Assembly (NCBI RefSeq): GCF_000344785.1
Contig: NC_020506.1
Location: 1,798,001 to 1,862,000, forward strand
Direction of reading: 5' to 3'
Source of the DNA: Corynebacterium callunae DSM 20147
GTDB taxonomy: Bacteria > Actinomycetota > Actinomycetes > Mycobacteriales > Mycobacteriaceae
Length of the DNA: 64,000 nt
Shown: piece after piece, positions 54,618 through 63,982 of the stretch
Layout of the letters: every line of letters begins with the position of its first letter
Numbering within the stretch: position 1 is the stretch's first letter
Made by a program: the position numbers and the translations under genes
Notes under the pieces: generated by a model
What the model saw: only the letters and a program-made list of their open reading frames with translations
What the model was told of the DNA's origin: nothing
Databases searched by the model: none

Positions 54618-55319
54618 CTATTTCTTCATTTGTTTGCTGGCGCGATAGAACATGATGGCCAGCAAGGCGATGGTAATCCACAGCATATAGCGGTTGATCA
54701 CATTAACGATGTCAAGCACCTCTTGGCCGAAGGTATAACCCAACCAGATAAAAAGGCCATTAATAGCCAGCACGCAGGCAGCATTTAACGCCAGCATGAT
54801 GAGGAAACGGATTTTGAGCAGGCCGGCAATCGCATTGAGGACAGTGCTGGGAACTGGGCCAGGCAGATATCCGAAGGGTAAAAGGCCAAGTACCCAGGCA
54901 TAAAGGCTGGTGGATTCATTTTCCACGGCCTTTTTAAAGAAGCGGTGAGCGCGGGGCGAATACTGCAGGGACATATCAATAAATTCCATGCCCCAGCGTT
55001 TACCCATTAGCCAGTACACCGGCATGAATTTCAACGCGCCAACTAGGGTGCACAGCCAAAAGATCCACCAGGTGCCGTTTCCTATTGAAGCATTTGCACC
55101 AGAAACCACGGCACTGGTGTAACCACCCACAATCAAGGTATAAGCCAATGGTTGAGTAAGCAGCCAAGCGCGCAGGGGAATCATGCACAGTGAGAAAATA
55201 CCCATGGCAATAAGCAGCACAAAAAGGACAATGTCCATCTTTTCTGGCTTGGTTAAAAAGGACGGTAACTCCGGCTCTGTTTTTTGGGCAGGTGCCTGGT
55301 TATCTAGTGGTTCAGTCAT
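54618..55319 (-). CDS. DedA/VTT-domain membrane protein
   Basis: The 233-residue integral membrane protein has about five to six hydrophobic segments. It carries the VTT/SNARE-associated motif around LGLLPFGYLPGPVPSTVLNA and a preceding GALKFMPVYWLMGKRWG, both typical of DedA-like lipid or ion transport proteins. The family member transports or scrambles lipids in other bacteria; the substrate here is unknown. Its ATG directly follows the trmD stop (TAAATG), so the two are coupled. Confidence 0.8.
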   Translation of the reverse strand: MTEPLDNQAPAQKTEPELPSFLTKPEKMDIVLFVLLIAMGIFSLCMIPLRAWLLTQPLAYTLIVGGYTSAVVSGANASIGNGTWWIFWLCTLVGALKFMPVYWLMGKRWGMEFIDMSLQYSPRAHRFFKKAVENESTSLYAWVLGLLPFGYLPGPVPSTVLNAIAGLLKIRFLIMLALNAACVLAINGLFIWLGYTFGQEVLDIVNVINRYMLWITIALLAIMFYRASKQMKK

Positions 55320-56192
55320 TTAGTCAAGCCCTAATACTTTGCGGTCAGCGGCGTCCAGCTGGGTTTCGTCGATAAGCTCAGGCCGAACAGCCTGAGTACG
55401 CAACAGCGCCTGATCGCGTCGCCAACGGTCAACCTTTGCGTGGTTGCCCGAGAATAGCACCTCGGGCACATCCAAGCCGCGCCAGCTACGGGGTTTGGTA
55501 TAGGAAGGGCCTTCAAGAAGCCCGTCTGAGAAGCTGTCTTCCTCGTGGCTGCGGCGATTTCCCAACACGCCGGGAATCAGGCGCACCACTGCCTCAGCGA
55601 TAACAAGCACTGCCACTTCACCGCCGATCAGGACATAATCGCCGATGGAAACTTCGCGCACGCGGTAGCGCTTGGCAGCATCATCAATAACGCGCTGGTC
55701 AATGCCTTCATAACGGCCACAAGCAAAGACAATATGGCGCTCATTTGACCATCCCTGAGCATCAGTTTGGGTAAAAGGTTTACCCGCAGGAGTCGGAACC
55801 AACAGCAAGGGCAATTCCTTATCCCCTGCCGCTTCGACCTCATAGGCGCGTTTTTCCACACCCTCAATTTCATCATGGCGGGCGCTCTTTAGGTGTGGGG
55901 AGGCAGATTCCAGCTCATCGCCAACTACATGGCCAGCTGCAATATCATCTAGTGCTGGTCCCCAAACCTCAGGCTTCATCACCATTCCAGGGCCACCACC
56001 ATAGGGGGTATCATCCACGGCCTTATGTCCGCCGGTGGCCCATTTACGAAGATCATGCACTCCTACTTCGAGGATGCCATCTTCAATTGCCTTGCCCAGC
56101 AGCGCGTGGCGCAGTGGGTCAAGGTATTCCGGGAAGATGCTTATGACATCTAGGCGTAAACGGTGTGCATCAAATTCTTGGGAGCTACTCAC
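55320..56192 (-). CDS. trmD: tRNA (guanine-N1)-methyltransferase
   Basis: Methylates G37 of tRNAs and prevents frameshifting. The protein of 290 residues has the SPOUT knot: LRLDVISIFPEYLDPLRHAL, DDTPYGGGPGMVMKPEVWGP, FACGRYEGIDQRVIDDA, SIGDYVLIGGEVAVLVIAEA and the FSDGLLEGPSYTKPRSWRGL SAM-side loop. An insertion of about 45 residues (roughly HLKSARHDEIEGVEKRAYEV and on) is a corynebacterial feature. The start is GTG at 56192, supported by a leaderless -10 (TAGATT, 7 nt upstream). An ATG at 56246 would translate an 11-bp tandem repeat and is unlikely. Confidence 0.92.
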   Translation of the reverse strand: MSSSQEFDAHRLRLDVISIFPEYLDPLRHALLGKAIEDGILEVGVHDLRKWATGGHKAVDDTPYGGGPGMVMKPEVWGPALDDIAAGHVVGDELESASPHLKSARHDEIEGVEKRAYEVEAAGDKELPLLLVPTPAGKPFTQTDAQGWSNERHIVFACGRYEGIDQRVIDDAAKRYRVREVSIGDYVLIGGEVAVLVIAEAVVRLIPGVLGNRRSHEEDSFSDGLLEGPSYTKPRSWRGLDVPEVLFSGNHAKVDRWRRDQALLRTQAVRPELIDETQLDAADRKVLGLD

Positions 56193-56199
56193 CGCACTA

Positions 56200-56205
56200 A
56201 ATCTA
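56200..56205 (-). promoter_or_regulatory. -10 element of a probable leaderless promoter (trmD)
   Basis: TAGATT on the minus strand, 7 nt before the GTG at 56192. No Shine-Dalgarno sequence is seen. Confidence 0.5.
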
Positions 56206-56220
56206 CCAAGTCCACGGAAT

Positions 56221-56252
56221 CCATACACCATCCATATACCGTCCATATACCC
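56221..56252 (-). repeat. 11-bp tandem repeat upstream of trmD
   Basis: Three near-identical copies of CCATATACCNT (CCATACACCAT, CCATATACCGT, CCATATACCCA) lie between rimM and the trmD promoter. They are in the upstream promoter region; a role is unknown. Confidence 0.7.
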
Positions 56253-56271
56253 AAGACTTGGTCAAGCGGGA

Positions 56272-56787
56272 TTAAAGATCCAAAAGTCCCTCTGGCGGAG
56301 TGATGGTGGCGGTACCTGCCTCGAGATCAACCTCGGGAACAATTGCATGCACAAAGGGGATGAGTACTTCTTTGCCGGTATTTAGTTCCACCTCGAGGAT
56401 TTCTCCAGCGGGACCGTGCATAACGCCGGTAACAACACCAATATCTTCGCCTTCATTAATAATGTGCAGGCCTTCTAGCTCATGGTCATAGAAGCCATCT
56501 TCATCATCTTCAATGTCCAAAGGTGCTGCGAAAAAGCGGGTGCCGCGCAAGGAGTCTGCAGTGTTGCGGTCTGGTACTTCGGCAAATTTAATAAGCAGGC
56601 GCCCTTGGTGGAAACGTGCTGCATCAATGGTGAGAGTGTGCTCTTTGCCAGCCTGTTTGCCAGTGAGTGTCTCCCCCACTTCATAACGAATCTCTGGTTC
56701 ATCGGTGGTGACTTCTACAACCACTTCGCCTTTGATGCCGTGGGATTTAATGACCCGGCCAATTTGCAATTCTTGCTCAGTACTCAT
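56272..56787 (-). CDS. rimM: 16S rRNA processing protein RimM
   Basis: Assists maturation of the 30S head through ribosomal protein S19. The 171-residue protein has the RimM N-terminal domain (QIGRVIKSHGIKGEVVVEVT) and a PRC-barrel (DGFYDHELEGLHIINEGEDI; GAGTATITPPEG-like end EVDLEAGTATITPPEGLLDL). It lies about 170 bp after rpsP with a terminator between. Confidence 0.94.
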   Translation of the reverse strand: MSTEQELQIGRVIKSHGIKGEVVVEVTTDEPEIRYEVGETLTGKQAGKEHTLTIDAARFHQGRLLIKFAEVPDRNTADSLRGTRFFAAPLDIEDDEDGFYDHELEGLHIINEGEDIGVVTGVMHGPAGEILEVELNTGKEVLIPFVHAIVPEVDLEAGTATITPPEGLLDL

Positions 56788-56880
56788 GGGTAGAAATTCT
56801 ATGTTACTCAGCGCCTATGCCCCAGTTCGGGGCAAGCAAAATACCCCGACAAACCGCCTCGGGAGTTGGAAATAAAGAAA

Positions 56881-56909
56881 ACCACCTAGTGATCAGATCA
56901 CTAGGTGGT
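56881..56909 (-). terminator. Rho-independent terminator of rpsP
   Basis: ACCACCTAGTGATC and GATCACTAGGTGGT are perfect complements with an almost zero-length spacer; on the minus strand TTTTCTTTATTT follows. Confidence 0.85.
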
Positions 56910-56958
56910 GTGCTTGTTCGCTGCGTTTTAAGTTTTAAACGCCGGAACTAAAAGAGAC

Positions 56959-57465
56959 TTAAGCCTCTTCTGCAGCAGCTTCCTCAGCAGGAGCTTCTGC
57001 TTCTGCTTCAGCTTCAGCAGCGGCAGCCTTCTCAGCAGCAGCCTTTTCAGCTGCAGCCTTAGCTTCCTTCTCCTCGCGAGCCTTCTTCTTCTTCTCGGTG
57101 ATAGCCTCTGCGGTTGGGCCGTTGTTAGCCTCGGAGAGTGCCTGGTTGAAGAGCTCGAGCTTGGATGGCTTAGGCTCAGCAACCTTAAGGGTGCCTTCCT
57201 GGCCATCGATGCCCTTGAACTTCTGCCAATCGCCGGTCACCTTAAGCAGTGCTGCAACAGCCTCGGTTGGCTGAGCGCCAACGGAAAGCCAGTGCTGAGC
57301 GCGCTCAGAGTTGATCTTGATTACGGAAGGCTCGGACTTTGGCTCGTAGATACCGATGTTCTCGATAACCTTGCCGTCGCGCTTGGTGCGTGCATCAGCG
57401 ATGACAACGCGGTAGTGCGGGGTACGGATCTTGCCGAGGCGCTGGAGCTTGATTTTAACAGCCAT
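56959..57465 (-). CDS. rpsP: 30S ribosomal protein S16
   Basis: A small-subunit ribosomal protein. The 168-residue protein has the family core [39 protein letters not shown] and [18 protein letters not shown]-terminal extension of about 80 residues is rich in Ala, Glu and Lys ([18 protein letters not shown]), as in other actinobacteria. ATG at 57465 gives the family N-terminus. An inverted-repeat structure lies 80-130 bp upstream. Confidence 0.95.
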   Translation of the reverse strand: MAVKIKLQRLGKIRTPHYRVVIADARTKRDGKVIENIGIYEPKSEPSVIKINSERAQHWLSVGAQPTEAVAALLKVTGDWQKFKGIDGQEGTLKVAEPKPSKLELFNQALSEANNGPTAEAITEKKKKAREEKEAKAAAEKAAAEKAAAAEAEAEAEAPAEEAAAEEA

Positions 57466-57544
57466 GTGAATTTTCCTCACTGGTCACTGGGCAGTACAGA
57501 CACTCACCCTGTGCTGGTGAGCCGGTTCAACCCTTTTTGTTTTA

Positions 57545-57595
57545 CCTGCGCGTGACTCCTCCGGACGACCATGGTCGTTGGCGGCATTACGCAGG
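57545..57595. repeat. Nested inverted repeat upstream of rpsP
   Basis: An outer stem CCTGCG/CGCAGG (57545-57550, 57590-57595) encloses TCCTCCGG/CGGC pairing and a perfect 14-bp palindrome ACGACCATGGTCGT (57565-57578). It is in the 300-bp rpsP-ankyrin gap. It could be an rpsP leader structure or an operator. The remainder of the gap has no gene. Confidence 0.4.
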
Positions 57596-57764
57596 AAAGT
57601 CTTTTAAAGTTGCCACACCCATACGAGTGCAGACAACCTTTAATATTTTAGCCACCTGCCCTTCAAAAAGGAAATCGCTACTTAACCTGCACACAAAGCC
57701 ACCTCCCAGACCTGCAATCTGGGAAAGTATGCGGAAACTTCAAAGAGGAGTAGATTAAACAACC

Positions 57765-58241
57765 GTGCTTCCGATTACATCCGGTAATAGTGACCGGAAT
57801 TTGATCAGTTATGTTGACGGTGGTCGCTTTGATGAGATTATGCTCACCGGCGACCTCACGGGAATCAACAAGTTCCTTAATAATGCAGGCCCTAATGCCC
57901 GCGATGCGCATGATCGGCCAGTGCTCAATCGCGCTGCCGAAGCAGGCAATCTCATGGTTGTCGCGCGCTTACTGGATTTGGGGGCAAACCCCAATATTGC
58001 AGATCCCCAAGGAGCTACTGCCCTCCATCGTGCTGCCGTTATTGGCGATGATGGCATCGTGGAATGCCTCATCAATGCCGGCGCCGAGGTAGATGCATTG
58101 GACTGCCAGATGCGTACTCCCCTGTGGTACGCCGCCGCCAATCACCTTCCTGATTCCGAGGTGGTTGATGTGCTCTTGCGAGCTGGCGCAAATACCCATC
58201 ACCGCGATGTTAATGGCGTGAGTCCAGAAGACCTGCTTTAA
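57765..58241 (+). CDS. Ankyrin-repeat protein
   Basis: The 158-residue soluble protein has about three to four ankyrin repeats: RPVLNRAAEAGNLMVVARLL, then LGANPNIADPQGATALHRAA, then AGAEVDALDCQMRTPLWYAA, then VLLRAGANTHHRDVNGVSPE. It is a protein-binding scaffold with unknown partner. GTG at 57765 has TAGATT (57751-57756) 8 nt upstream and no close Shine-Dalgarno sequence, so it is probably leaderless. It is convergent with ffh, with a hairpin of the 11-mer between. Confidence 0.8.
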   Translation: MLPITSGNSDRNLISYVDGGRFDEIMLTGDLTGINKFLNNAGPNARDAHDRPVLNRAAEAGNLMVVARLLDLGANPNIADPQGATALHRAAVIGDDGIVECLINAGAEVDALDCQMRTPLWYAAANHLPDSEVVDVLLRAGANTHHRDVNGVSPEDLL

Positions 58242-58253
58242 AAAACCAAAAAG

Positions 58254-58297
58254 GCGCTTTTCGACGAAAAACCGTGCGGGTTTGCGTCGAAAAGCGT
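58254..58297. terminator. Perfect inverted pair of the 11-mer between the ankyrin gene and ffh
   Basis: GCTTTTCGACG (58256-58266) and CGTCGAAAAGC (58285-58295) are both exact copies, paired around an 18-nt loop that also pairs in part. A-rich before, T-rich after, as for a bidirectional terminator between convergent genes. Confidence 0.75.
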
Positions 58298-58308
58298 CTT
58301 TAATCTTT

Positions 58309-59925
58309 TTATTTCTTGCCGAAGTCCAAGTTATTGAGATCGATATTCTCCATACCCTTAGGCAACTTTGGCATGCCACCCATTCCTGGCAGGCCTCCGC
58401 CAGCACCGCCAAGTTGCTTTTGCAGCTCAGCTAGATCCGGCATTCCAGCGCCACCCATACCGGGAAGTCCTGGCATACCTGGCATTTTAGGCTGGGTTGG
58501 GCCCTTCTTCACTGGTTTACGCTTACCGTTTTTACCCTTACGACCCTTGGCCTGCTTCTTGGTAGCACTGCGGCTTCCGCCACCCATGCCAAATTGGCCG
58601 GCCATCTTGCCCATCATCTTCTTGGCTTCAAAGAAGCGCTCAACAAGCTGGTTAACCTCGGCAACGCTAACACCAGAACCATTAGCAATACGCTTGCGGC
58701 GGGAAGCATTAAGAATCTTTGGATTATCACGCTCGGTTGGAGTCATACCGCGGATAATTGCCTGGATGCGGTCAAGTTGCTTTTCATCAACCATGTCCGC
58801 CATCTGGGACATCTGCTTGCCGCCGGGCAGCATCTTCAAAATATTGCCGATTGGACCCATGCGGCGGATCATCAGCATCTGATCGAGGAAGTCCTCCAGG
58901 GTCAGCTCTCCACTGCCCAGCTTCTGAGCTGCAGCTTCGGCCTTTTCCTGGTCCATTACTGCTTCAGCTTGCTCAATCAGGGTGAGCATATCGCCCATGC
59001 CCAGGATACGGCTGGCCATGCGCTCTGGGTGGAAGATATCAAAATCTTCCAACTTCTCGCCGGTGGAGGCGAACATGATTGGCTTGCCGGTAACTTCACG
59101 GATGGATAGTGCAGCACCACCGCGGGCATCACCATCAAGCTTGGTGAGTACAACGCCGGTGAAATCAACGCCATCACGGAAGGCTTCAGCGGTATCCACT
59201 GCATCCTGGCCGATCATGGAGTCAATAACAAAAAGCACTTCATCAGGGTTGATGGCATCGCGAATATTACGTGCCTGAGTCATCAGGGTTTCATCAATAC
59301 CGAGGCGACCTGCGGTATCGACAATGACGATGTCATGCTGGGTGCGCTTGGCTTCTTCAATACCCGCGCGCGCTACCTCTACGGGATCACCGTGGGAGGT
59401 GCCCATTTCATGCTCGAGGGAATCAATGCTGGTGCCTGGATCAGGTGCGAAAGTTTGGACTCCAGCACGTTCACCAACAATTTGCAGCTGCTGCACGGCG
59501 CCGGGGCGCTGCAAGTCACAGGCCACGAGCATTGGGGTGTGGCCCTGTTTAACCAGGTGCTTTGCCAATTTACCGGCCAGCGTAGTTTTACCTGCACCCT
59601 GCAGACCAGCCAACATGATTACCGTTGGAGGGTTCTTGGCTAACTGTAGACGACGGGTCTCACCACCGAGGATCTGAACCAGTTCCTCATTAACAATCTT
59701 GACGACCTGCTGTGCAGGATTGAGCGCCTGGGAGACTTCCGCGCCAACAGCACGCTCTTTGATGCGGTTGATAAATGCACGGACAACCGGCAATGAGACG
59801 TCGGCTTCTAAGAGCGCGAGGCGAATCTCTCGAGCTGTTGCATTAATGTCAGCCTCGGTGAGCTTGCCTTTGCCACGTAGGCCTTGAAGGGCATTGTTCA
59901 ACCGATCGGACAGTGACTCAAACAC
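58309..59925 (-). CDS. ffh: Signal recognition particle protein Ffh
   Basis: Binds signal sequences and targets proteins to the membrane with FtsY. The 538-residue protein has the N and GTPase domains (G1 LAGLQGAGKTTLAGKLAKHL, G3 VIVDTAGRLG, G4 LTKLDGDARGG) and a C-terminal M domain rich in Met. A Gly/Pro/Met-rich tail of about 60 residues (KMPGMPGLPGMGGAGMPDLA) is longer than in E. coli. GTG at 59925 has GGGAG upstream. It is convergent with the ankyrin gene. Confidence 0.96.
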   Translation of the reverse strand: MFESLSDRLNNALQGLRGKGKLTEADINATAREIRLALLEADVSLPVVRAFINRIKERAVGAEVSQALNPAQQVVKIVNEELVQILGGETRRLQLAKNPPTVIMLAGLQGAGKTTLAGKLAKHLVKQGHTPMLVACDLQRPGAVQQLQIVGERAGVQTFAPDPGTSIDSLEHEMGTSHGDPVEVARAGIEEAKRTQHDIVIVDTAGRLGIDETLMTQARNIRDAINPDEVLFVIDSMIGQDAVDTAEAFRDGVDFTGVVLTKLDGDARGGAALSIREVTGKPIMFASTGEKLEDFDIFHPERMASRILGMGDMLTLIEQAEAVMDQEKAEAAAQKLGSGELTLEDFLDQMLMIRRMGPIGNILKMLPGGKQMSQMADMVDEKQLDRIQAIIRGMTPTERDNPKILNASRRKRIANGSGVSVAEVNQLVERFFEAKKMMGKMAGQFGMGGGSRSATKKQAKGRKGKNGKRKPVKKGPTQPKMPGMPGLPGMGGAGMPDLAELQKQLGGAGGGLPGMGGMPKLPKGMENIDLNNLDFGKK

Positions 59926-60003
59926 GAATGAACTCCCAGTAGGTTCTAGAGTGCGGGGTTTCTAATCCCCCTATGGTAGCTGGTTACCCCCAGCAAGGTC
60001 ACG

Positions 60004-62082
60004 TTAGCTACCCGCCAGGGCCCTAATCACGGCACGTTCTACCTGTGCTCGATCAAATCCTGGCTCCAACGCAGCTTGCACAATCAGTGTTGCACCGCGG
60101 GTAACAGTACTAAACCACAAAGCATTGGGCAGGGTATTTAGCAGCACAAATATCGGTCCAGCACGATGTTCCGTGCGGACTTCAATAGTATTGCCATGCC
60201 AAAAAGTTGCTGTTAACCCAGGAGCCGGAACGGGTACCTCAGAGTAAATTCCTGATTGATAGGCCTGCACAAATGACAGCGGATTAAAATCCATGGGCCC
60301 GGTGGCACGCACATCAAATTCGCCATGCCACTCCCCATTGTGAATCATCCGCGCATTATCAATTGTCCAACCTTTGGCTGCAATAACGCCAAGGATCCTC
60401 CGTACTTCCTCGCCGTGCCAATAGACCGTGTACACACCTTCATGCTCTTTAAGTGCAATCTCAGACTTAATAGGAACCAGTGGCGCAGTGGGGCGAACTT
60501 CCACCAAGCGAGTACGAGCCCCACGCAAAACAGTTGCCAGCGAACTTTCCAAGCGTGTTGACCACACTCCCGGCCCTGTAGCTTTGGCATCGGCCTCGGT
60601 TAATACCTCTAAGAGATTAAGGGTTACTAGGTCATAACGAACTGCATCAAGGAGCTTGTCGACGGCCTCCTCTGAGTGCGGATCAAGGCGGGCGGCAATG
60701 CGGGCGATTGTGGTGTGCTCGGCTACCAGCGTTTGTACGCAGGCTCGATCGCGCAGGTTAAGGCCCATGCGGCTCGCTGCACGAGCCACCATTTCTGCAC
60801 CAACCTGCTCATGGGGACGTGATTGCCCCTTACCCATGTCATGATAAAGCGCACCTAGCAGGAGCAAGTCCGGGCGTGCCACGGTAACGGTTTCTAAAGC
60901 ACAGCCGGCAACTGTATTGAGGCTGTGTTCATCAATGGTGGAAACGTGGTTGGGTTCACGAGGCATCAAGCCACGAATATTGTCCCACTCCGGTACAAAA
61001 CGTGACCACAAACCATGGCGATCCATTTGTTTAACCACGCGACGTGAATGCTCAGGGCTAGACAACACCCGGAAGAAATCTCCGGCGGCGTTGGCTGGCC
61101 ACGGATCCGGCAAAATTGGGCATTCCCGAAGGCGTTCCCAGGTGGAGTCGGCTACTGGTAATCCGGTTTTGGCAGCGGCAGCTGCGACCCTCAAGATTAG
61201 GGCCGGATCGCTAAGATCCGGTTTTCTAGACAGGGCCACTGTTCCTTGGGCATCCACCACATCCACGTCCAGTGGCCTGCGGTGTGCATTTCTAAAGGCA
61301 AACCCAGAACGGCGTGGCAGGACTGCGCGAGCAGTTGCCAAAGCAGCAGTGAGAGCATCATCAATGGCGCGCGCTGCATCTGCAATTTCGCGACCCAAAT
61401 GATAGCGGTCCACAAAGCCAAGATCGATAGCCACGTCAACTGCAAACTCTGGATCCAAAACGTCCCTGGAACGACGTGCGTGTACATGCAACAAAGTTCG
61501 CGTATCCAGCATTAGCTGATGTTGTTTATCTAATCTCGGTGGATCACATAGATGGCCAAGGGCAAGTGCTGAGATGAGTTCATAATCGCGGAGCCCTCCC
61601 CTGCCATGTTTGAGATCTGGCCGAGTCATGGCTACTACTGGGCCAGAACGACGCCAGCGCGCAATGGCAGTATCCACCACTGCATCAAAATTCTTATTTA
61701 GTTCTTGACGCCATTTGCTTAAAATTCTTTGGCGCGTGAAATCAAAAAGTTCTTGGTCGCCTGCAATAAAGCGCATATCCAGCATGGCGAGGGCCGCCGT
61801 GGAGTCTGCGGAAATCATGCCGACACATTCCGATGGTGTGCGTACGGAATAGTCGAGGCGCTTTTTTGCATCCCAAATGGGGTACCACAGGTCTTCAATC
61901 CCGCTGGGGACTTCATTTTCCGGGTGGATTAAAAGGAGGTCCAAATCTGAAAATGGGGTCATCTCGCTACGGGCGAGGGATCCGGTGGCTGCGAGTACGG
62001 TACCTGCTGGTAAAGACAGAGAACCCAGCAACGCTAGGGCCTCGTTTTCGGCCTGCTGGCGTAGCTGGGTTGGATTATTCAT
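60004..62082 (-). CDS. glnD: PII uridylyl/adenylyltransferase GlnD
   Basis: Modifies the PII protein GlnK according to nitrogen status (adenylylation in C. glutamicum). The 692-residue protein has the nucleotidyltransferase motif GSLARSEMTPFSDLDL (about residue 34), an HD hydrolase domain (LLLGALYHDMGKGQSRPHEQ) and the C-terminal ACT-type region. ATG at 62082 gives the conserved start; a TTG at 62088 is an alternative. It lies 24 bp after glnK, in the amtB-glnK-glnD operon. Confidence 0.93.
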   Translation of the reverse strand: MNNPTQLRQQAENEALALLGSLSLPAGTVLAATGSLARSEMTPFSDLDLLLIHPENEVPSGIEDLWYPIWDAKKRLDYSVRTPSECVGMISADSTAALAMLDMRFIAGDQELFDFTRQRILSKWRQELNKNFDAVVDTAIARWRRSGPVVAMTRPDLKHGRGGLRDYELISALALGHLCDPPRLDKQHQLMLDTRTLLHVHARRSRDVLDPEFAVDVAIDLGFVDRYHLGREIADAARAIDDALTAALATARAVLPRRSGFAFRNAHRRPLDVDVVDAQGTVALSRKPDLSDPALILRVAAAAAKTGLPVADSTWERLRECPILPDPWPANAAGDFFRVLSSPEHSRRVVKQMDRHGLWSRFVPEWDNIRGLMPREPNHVSTIDEHSLNTVAGCALETVTVARPDLLLLGALYHDMGKGQSRPHEQVGAEMVARAASRMGLNLRDRACVQTLVAEHTTIARIAARLDPHSEEAVDKLLDAVRYDLVTLNLLEVLTEADAKATGPGVWSTRLESSLATVLRGARTRLVEVRPTAPLVPIKSEIALKEHEGVYTVYWHGEEVRRILGVIAAKGWTIDNARMIHNGEWHGEFDVRATGPMDFNPLSFVQAYQSGIYSEVPVPAPGLTATFWHGNTIEVRTEHRAGPIFVLLNTLPNALWFSTVTRGATLIVQAALEPGFDRAQVERAVIRALAGS

Positions 62083-62106
62083 CTGCAAAATCTTTTTGGA
62101 GAGTGT

Positions 62107-62454
<348 letters not shown>

Positions 62455-62491
62455 TTAGGACGTTAGGACGTTTGCACGTTTTCTTTTAAAC

Positions 62492-63808
62492 TTAACGAAT
62501 TTCTGGGCCGGTGGTGTCATATGCTGACTCACCGTGCTCGTGCGTGTCGATGCCCTGCATTTCCTTTTCATCATCGATACGCCATCCCATAGTTGCCTTG
62601 AGGATATAAGCGATGACTGCGGTAATAACACCTGCGAAAATCATAGCAACCAGTGCGATAACAACCTGAACTACGAAGAGTTTAAATCCGTCTGCGCCGC
62701 CACCGGTAAGCAAGCCAGCGTCTGCTGCGAAGAGACCCACACCGATGGTGCCCCAGAGGCCAGCGACCAAGTGCACACCAACTACGTCGAGGGAATCGTC
62801 AAAACCGAAGCGGTACTTCAGTCCAACACCGAGGCAAGCCAAGACGCCGCCGATTGCGCCGAGGATGATGGAAGTTAGTGGGGTAAGAGAGCCTGCTGCT
62901 GGGGTAATTGCGACCAGACCAGCAACGACACCGGAAGCAGCACCAAGGCTGGTTGCGTGTCCATCGCGAATCTTTTCCATTAGCAACCAACCGAGCATTG
63001 CTGCTGCAGTTGCAACCGTGGTGTTAAGCCAAGCAAGACCGGCAACACCGTTTGCACCGAAAGCGGAACCACCGTTAAAGCCGAACCAACCGAACCAAAG
63101 AAGTGCTGCACCGAGCATTACCATTGGCAGGTTGTGAGGACGAGCAAAGCTCTTGCCGAAGGTACGACGCTTGCCGACGATGAAGGCTAGAACCAATGCA
63201 GCAGTACCTGCAGAGATGTGAACTACGGTGCCACCTGCGAAGTCGATTGGGGAAACATTTGCTTCACCATCGGTTGCGCCGAAGATCCAGGCTGCAAAAC
63301 CGTTTTCGAAGTGGGAAAGAAGGCCGCCACCCCACACCATATGAGCTAGTGGGAAGTAAACGAGGGTTGCCCACGCACCGGAGAAGACCAGCCAAGTGGA
63401 GAACTTAACGCGCTCTGCCAATGCACCGGAAATAAGAGCAGTGGAGATAACTGCGAAGGTGAGCTGGAATCCGATATCAATGATGTTCGGGTAGCCGGCA
63501 AGTCCTTCAACATAGTTGCCTTCTGCATCTACGATGGAGTCTTTAAGTCCAAAGAATTCAAAAGGATTGGCGAAGATGCCACCGATTGTCTGAGTTCCGT
63601 AGGACATTGACCAGCCCCACAAAACATAAACAATGGTCACCACACCGAGTGAGCCAAATGACATCATCATCATGTTAAGTACGGACTTTTGGCGAGACAT
63701 TCCGCCATAAAATAGAGCCAGTGCTGGTGTCATTAAAAGCACCAACGAAGCGGACATTAGCATCCAGGCGGAGTTACCTGAAGCGGCTGCGATCTGATCT
63801 GCGGTCAT
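62492..63808 (-). CDS. amtB: Ammonium transporter AmtB
   Basis: The channel-like ammonium transporter. The 438-residue protein has about eleven membrane helices. The twin His of the pore lie in GGTVVHISAGTAALVLAF and VVGVHLVAGLWGTIGVGLFA. SASLVLLMTPALALFYGGM is at the N-terminus, the F-gate region is LLWFGWFGFNGGSAFGANG, and there is a C-terminal cytoplasmic tail of about 30 residues. ATG at 63808 has AAAGGAGG upstream. It is the first gene of amtB-glnK-glnD under nitrogen control. Confidence 0.96.
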   Translation of the reverse strand: MTADQIAAASGNSAWMLMSASLVLLMTPALALFYGGMSRQKSVLNMMMMSFGSLGVVTIVYVLWGWSMSYGTQTIGGIFANPFEFFGLKDSIVDAEGNYVEGLAGYPNIIDIGFQLTFAVISTALISGALAERVKFSTWLVFSGAWATLVYFPLAHMVWGGGLLSHFENGFAAWIFGATDGEANVSPIDFAGGTVVHISAGTAALVLAFIVGKRRTFGKSFARPHNLPMVMLGAALLWFGWFGFNGGSAFGANGVAGLAWLNTTVATAAAMLGWLLMEKIRDGHATSLGAASGVVAGLVAITPAAGSLTPLTSIILGAIGGVLACLGVGLKYRFGFDDSLDVVGVHLVAGLWGTIGVGLFAADAGLLTGGGADGFKLFVVQVVIALVAMIFAGVITAVIAYILKATMGWRIDDEKEMQGIDTHEHGESAYDTTGPEIR

Positions 63809-63860
63809 AGCGTGGACGACCTCCTTTTAGGTGAAGTTTTTGCTCTCTAAGCTTTAGTGA

Positions 63861-63898
63861 GTTCACGGGGTATCTTCTGGGATTGATACCCCGTGAAC
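63861..63898 (-). promoter_or_regulatory. Strong hairpin in the amtB leader
   Basis: Perfect 14-bp arms GTTCACGGGGTATC / GATACCCCGTGAAC with a 10-nt loop lie between the AmtR-like boxes and the amtB start (50 bp upstream of the ATG). No T-run follows on the minus strand. It may shape the leader RNA or insulate the operon. Confidence 0.55.
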
Positions 63899-63907
63899 CG
63901 AATTCAA

Positions 63908-63921
63908 CTATAGACCTACAG
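63908..63921. promoter_or_regulatory. AmtR-like box 1
   Basis: CTATAGACCTACAG fits the AmtR pattern CTAT-N6-ATAG with one mismatch (ACAG). Confidence 0.5.
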
Positions 63922-63928
63922 AAACCAT

Positions 63929-63948
63929 TTTCGATAGCTCAATAGAAT
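63929..63948. promoter_or_regulatory. AmtR-like box 2
   Basis: TTTCGATAGCTCAATAGAAT fits tttCTAT-N6-ATAGat with one mismatch (CGAT for CTAT). Confidence 0.55.
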
Positions 63949-63982
63949 TAACTTCGATTTACACCCTGGCCTGCCAAGTCAT

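Noticed and set aside
57537-57758. A 73-codon plus-strand frame between rpsP and the ankyrin gene
   Set aside because: It crosses the nested palindrome, has no Shine-Dalgarno sequence or family-like sequence, and overlaps the ankyrin promoter region.
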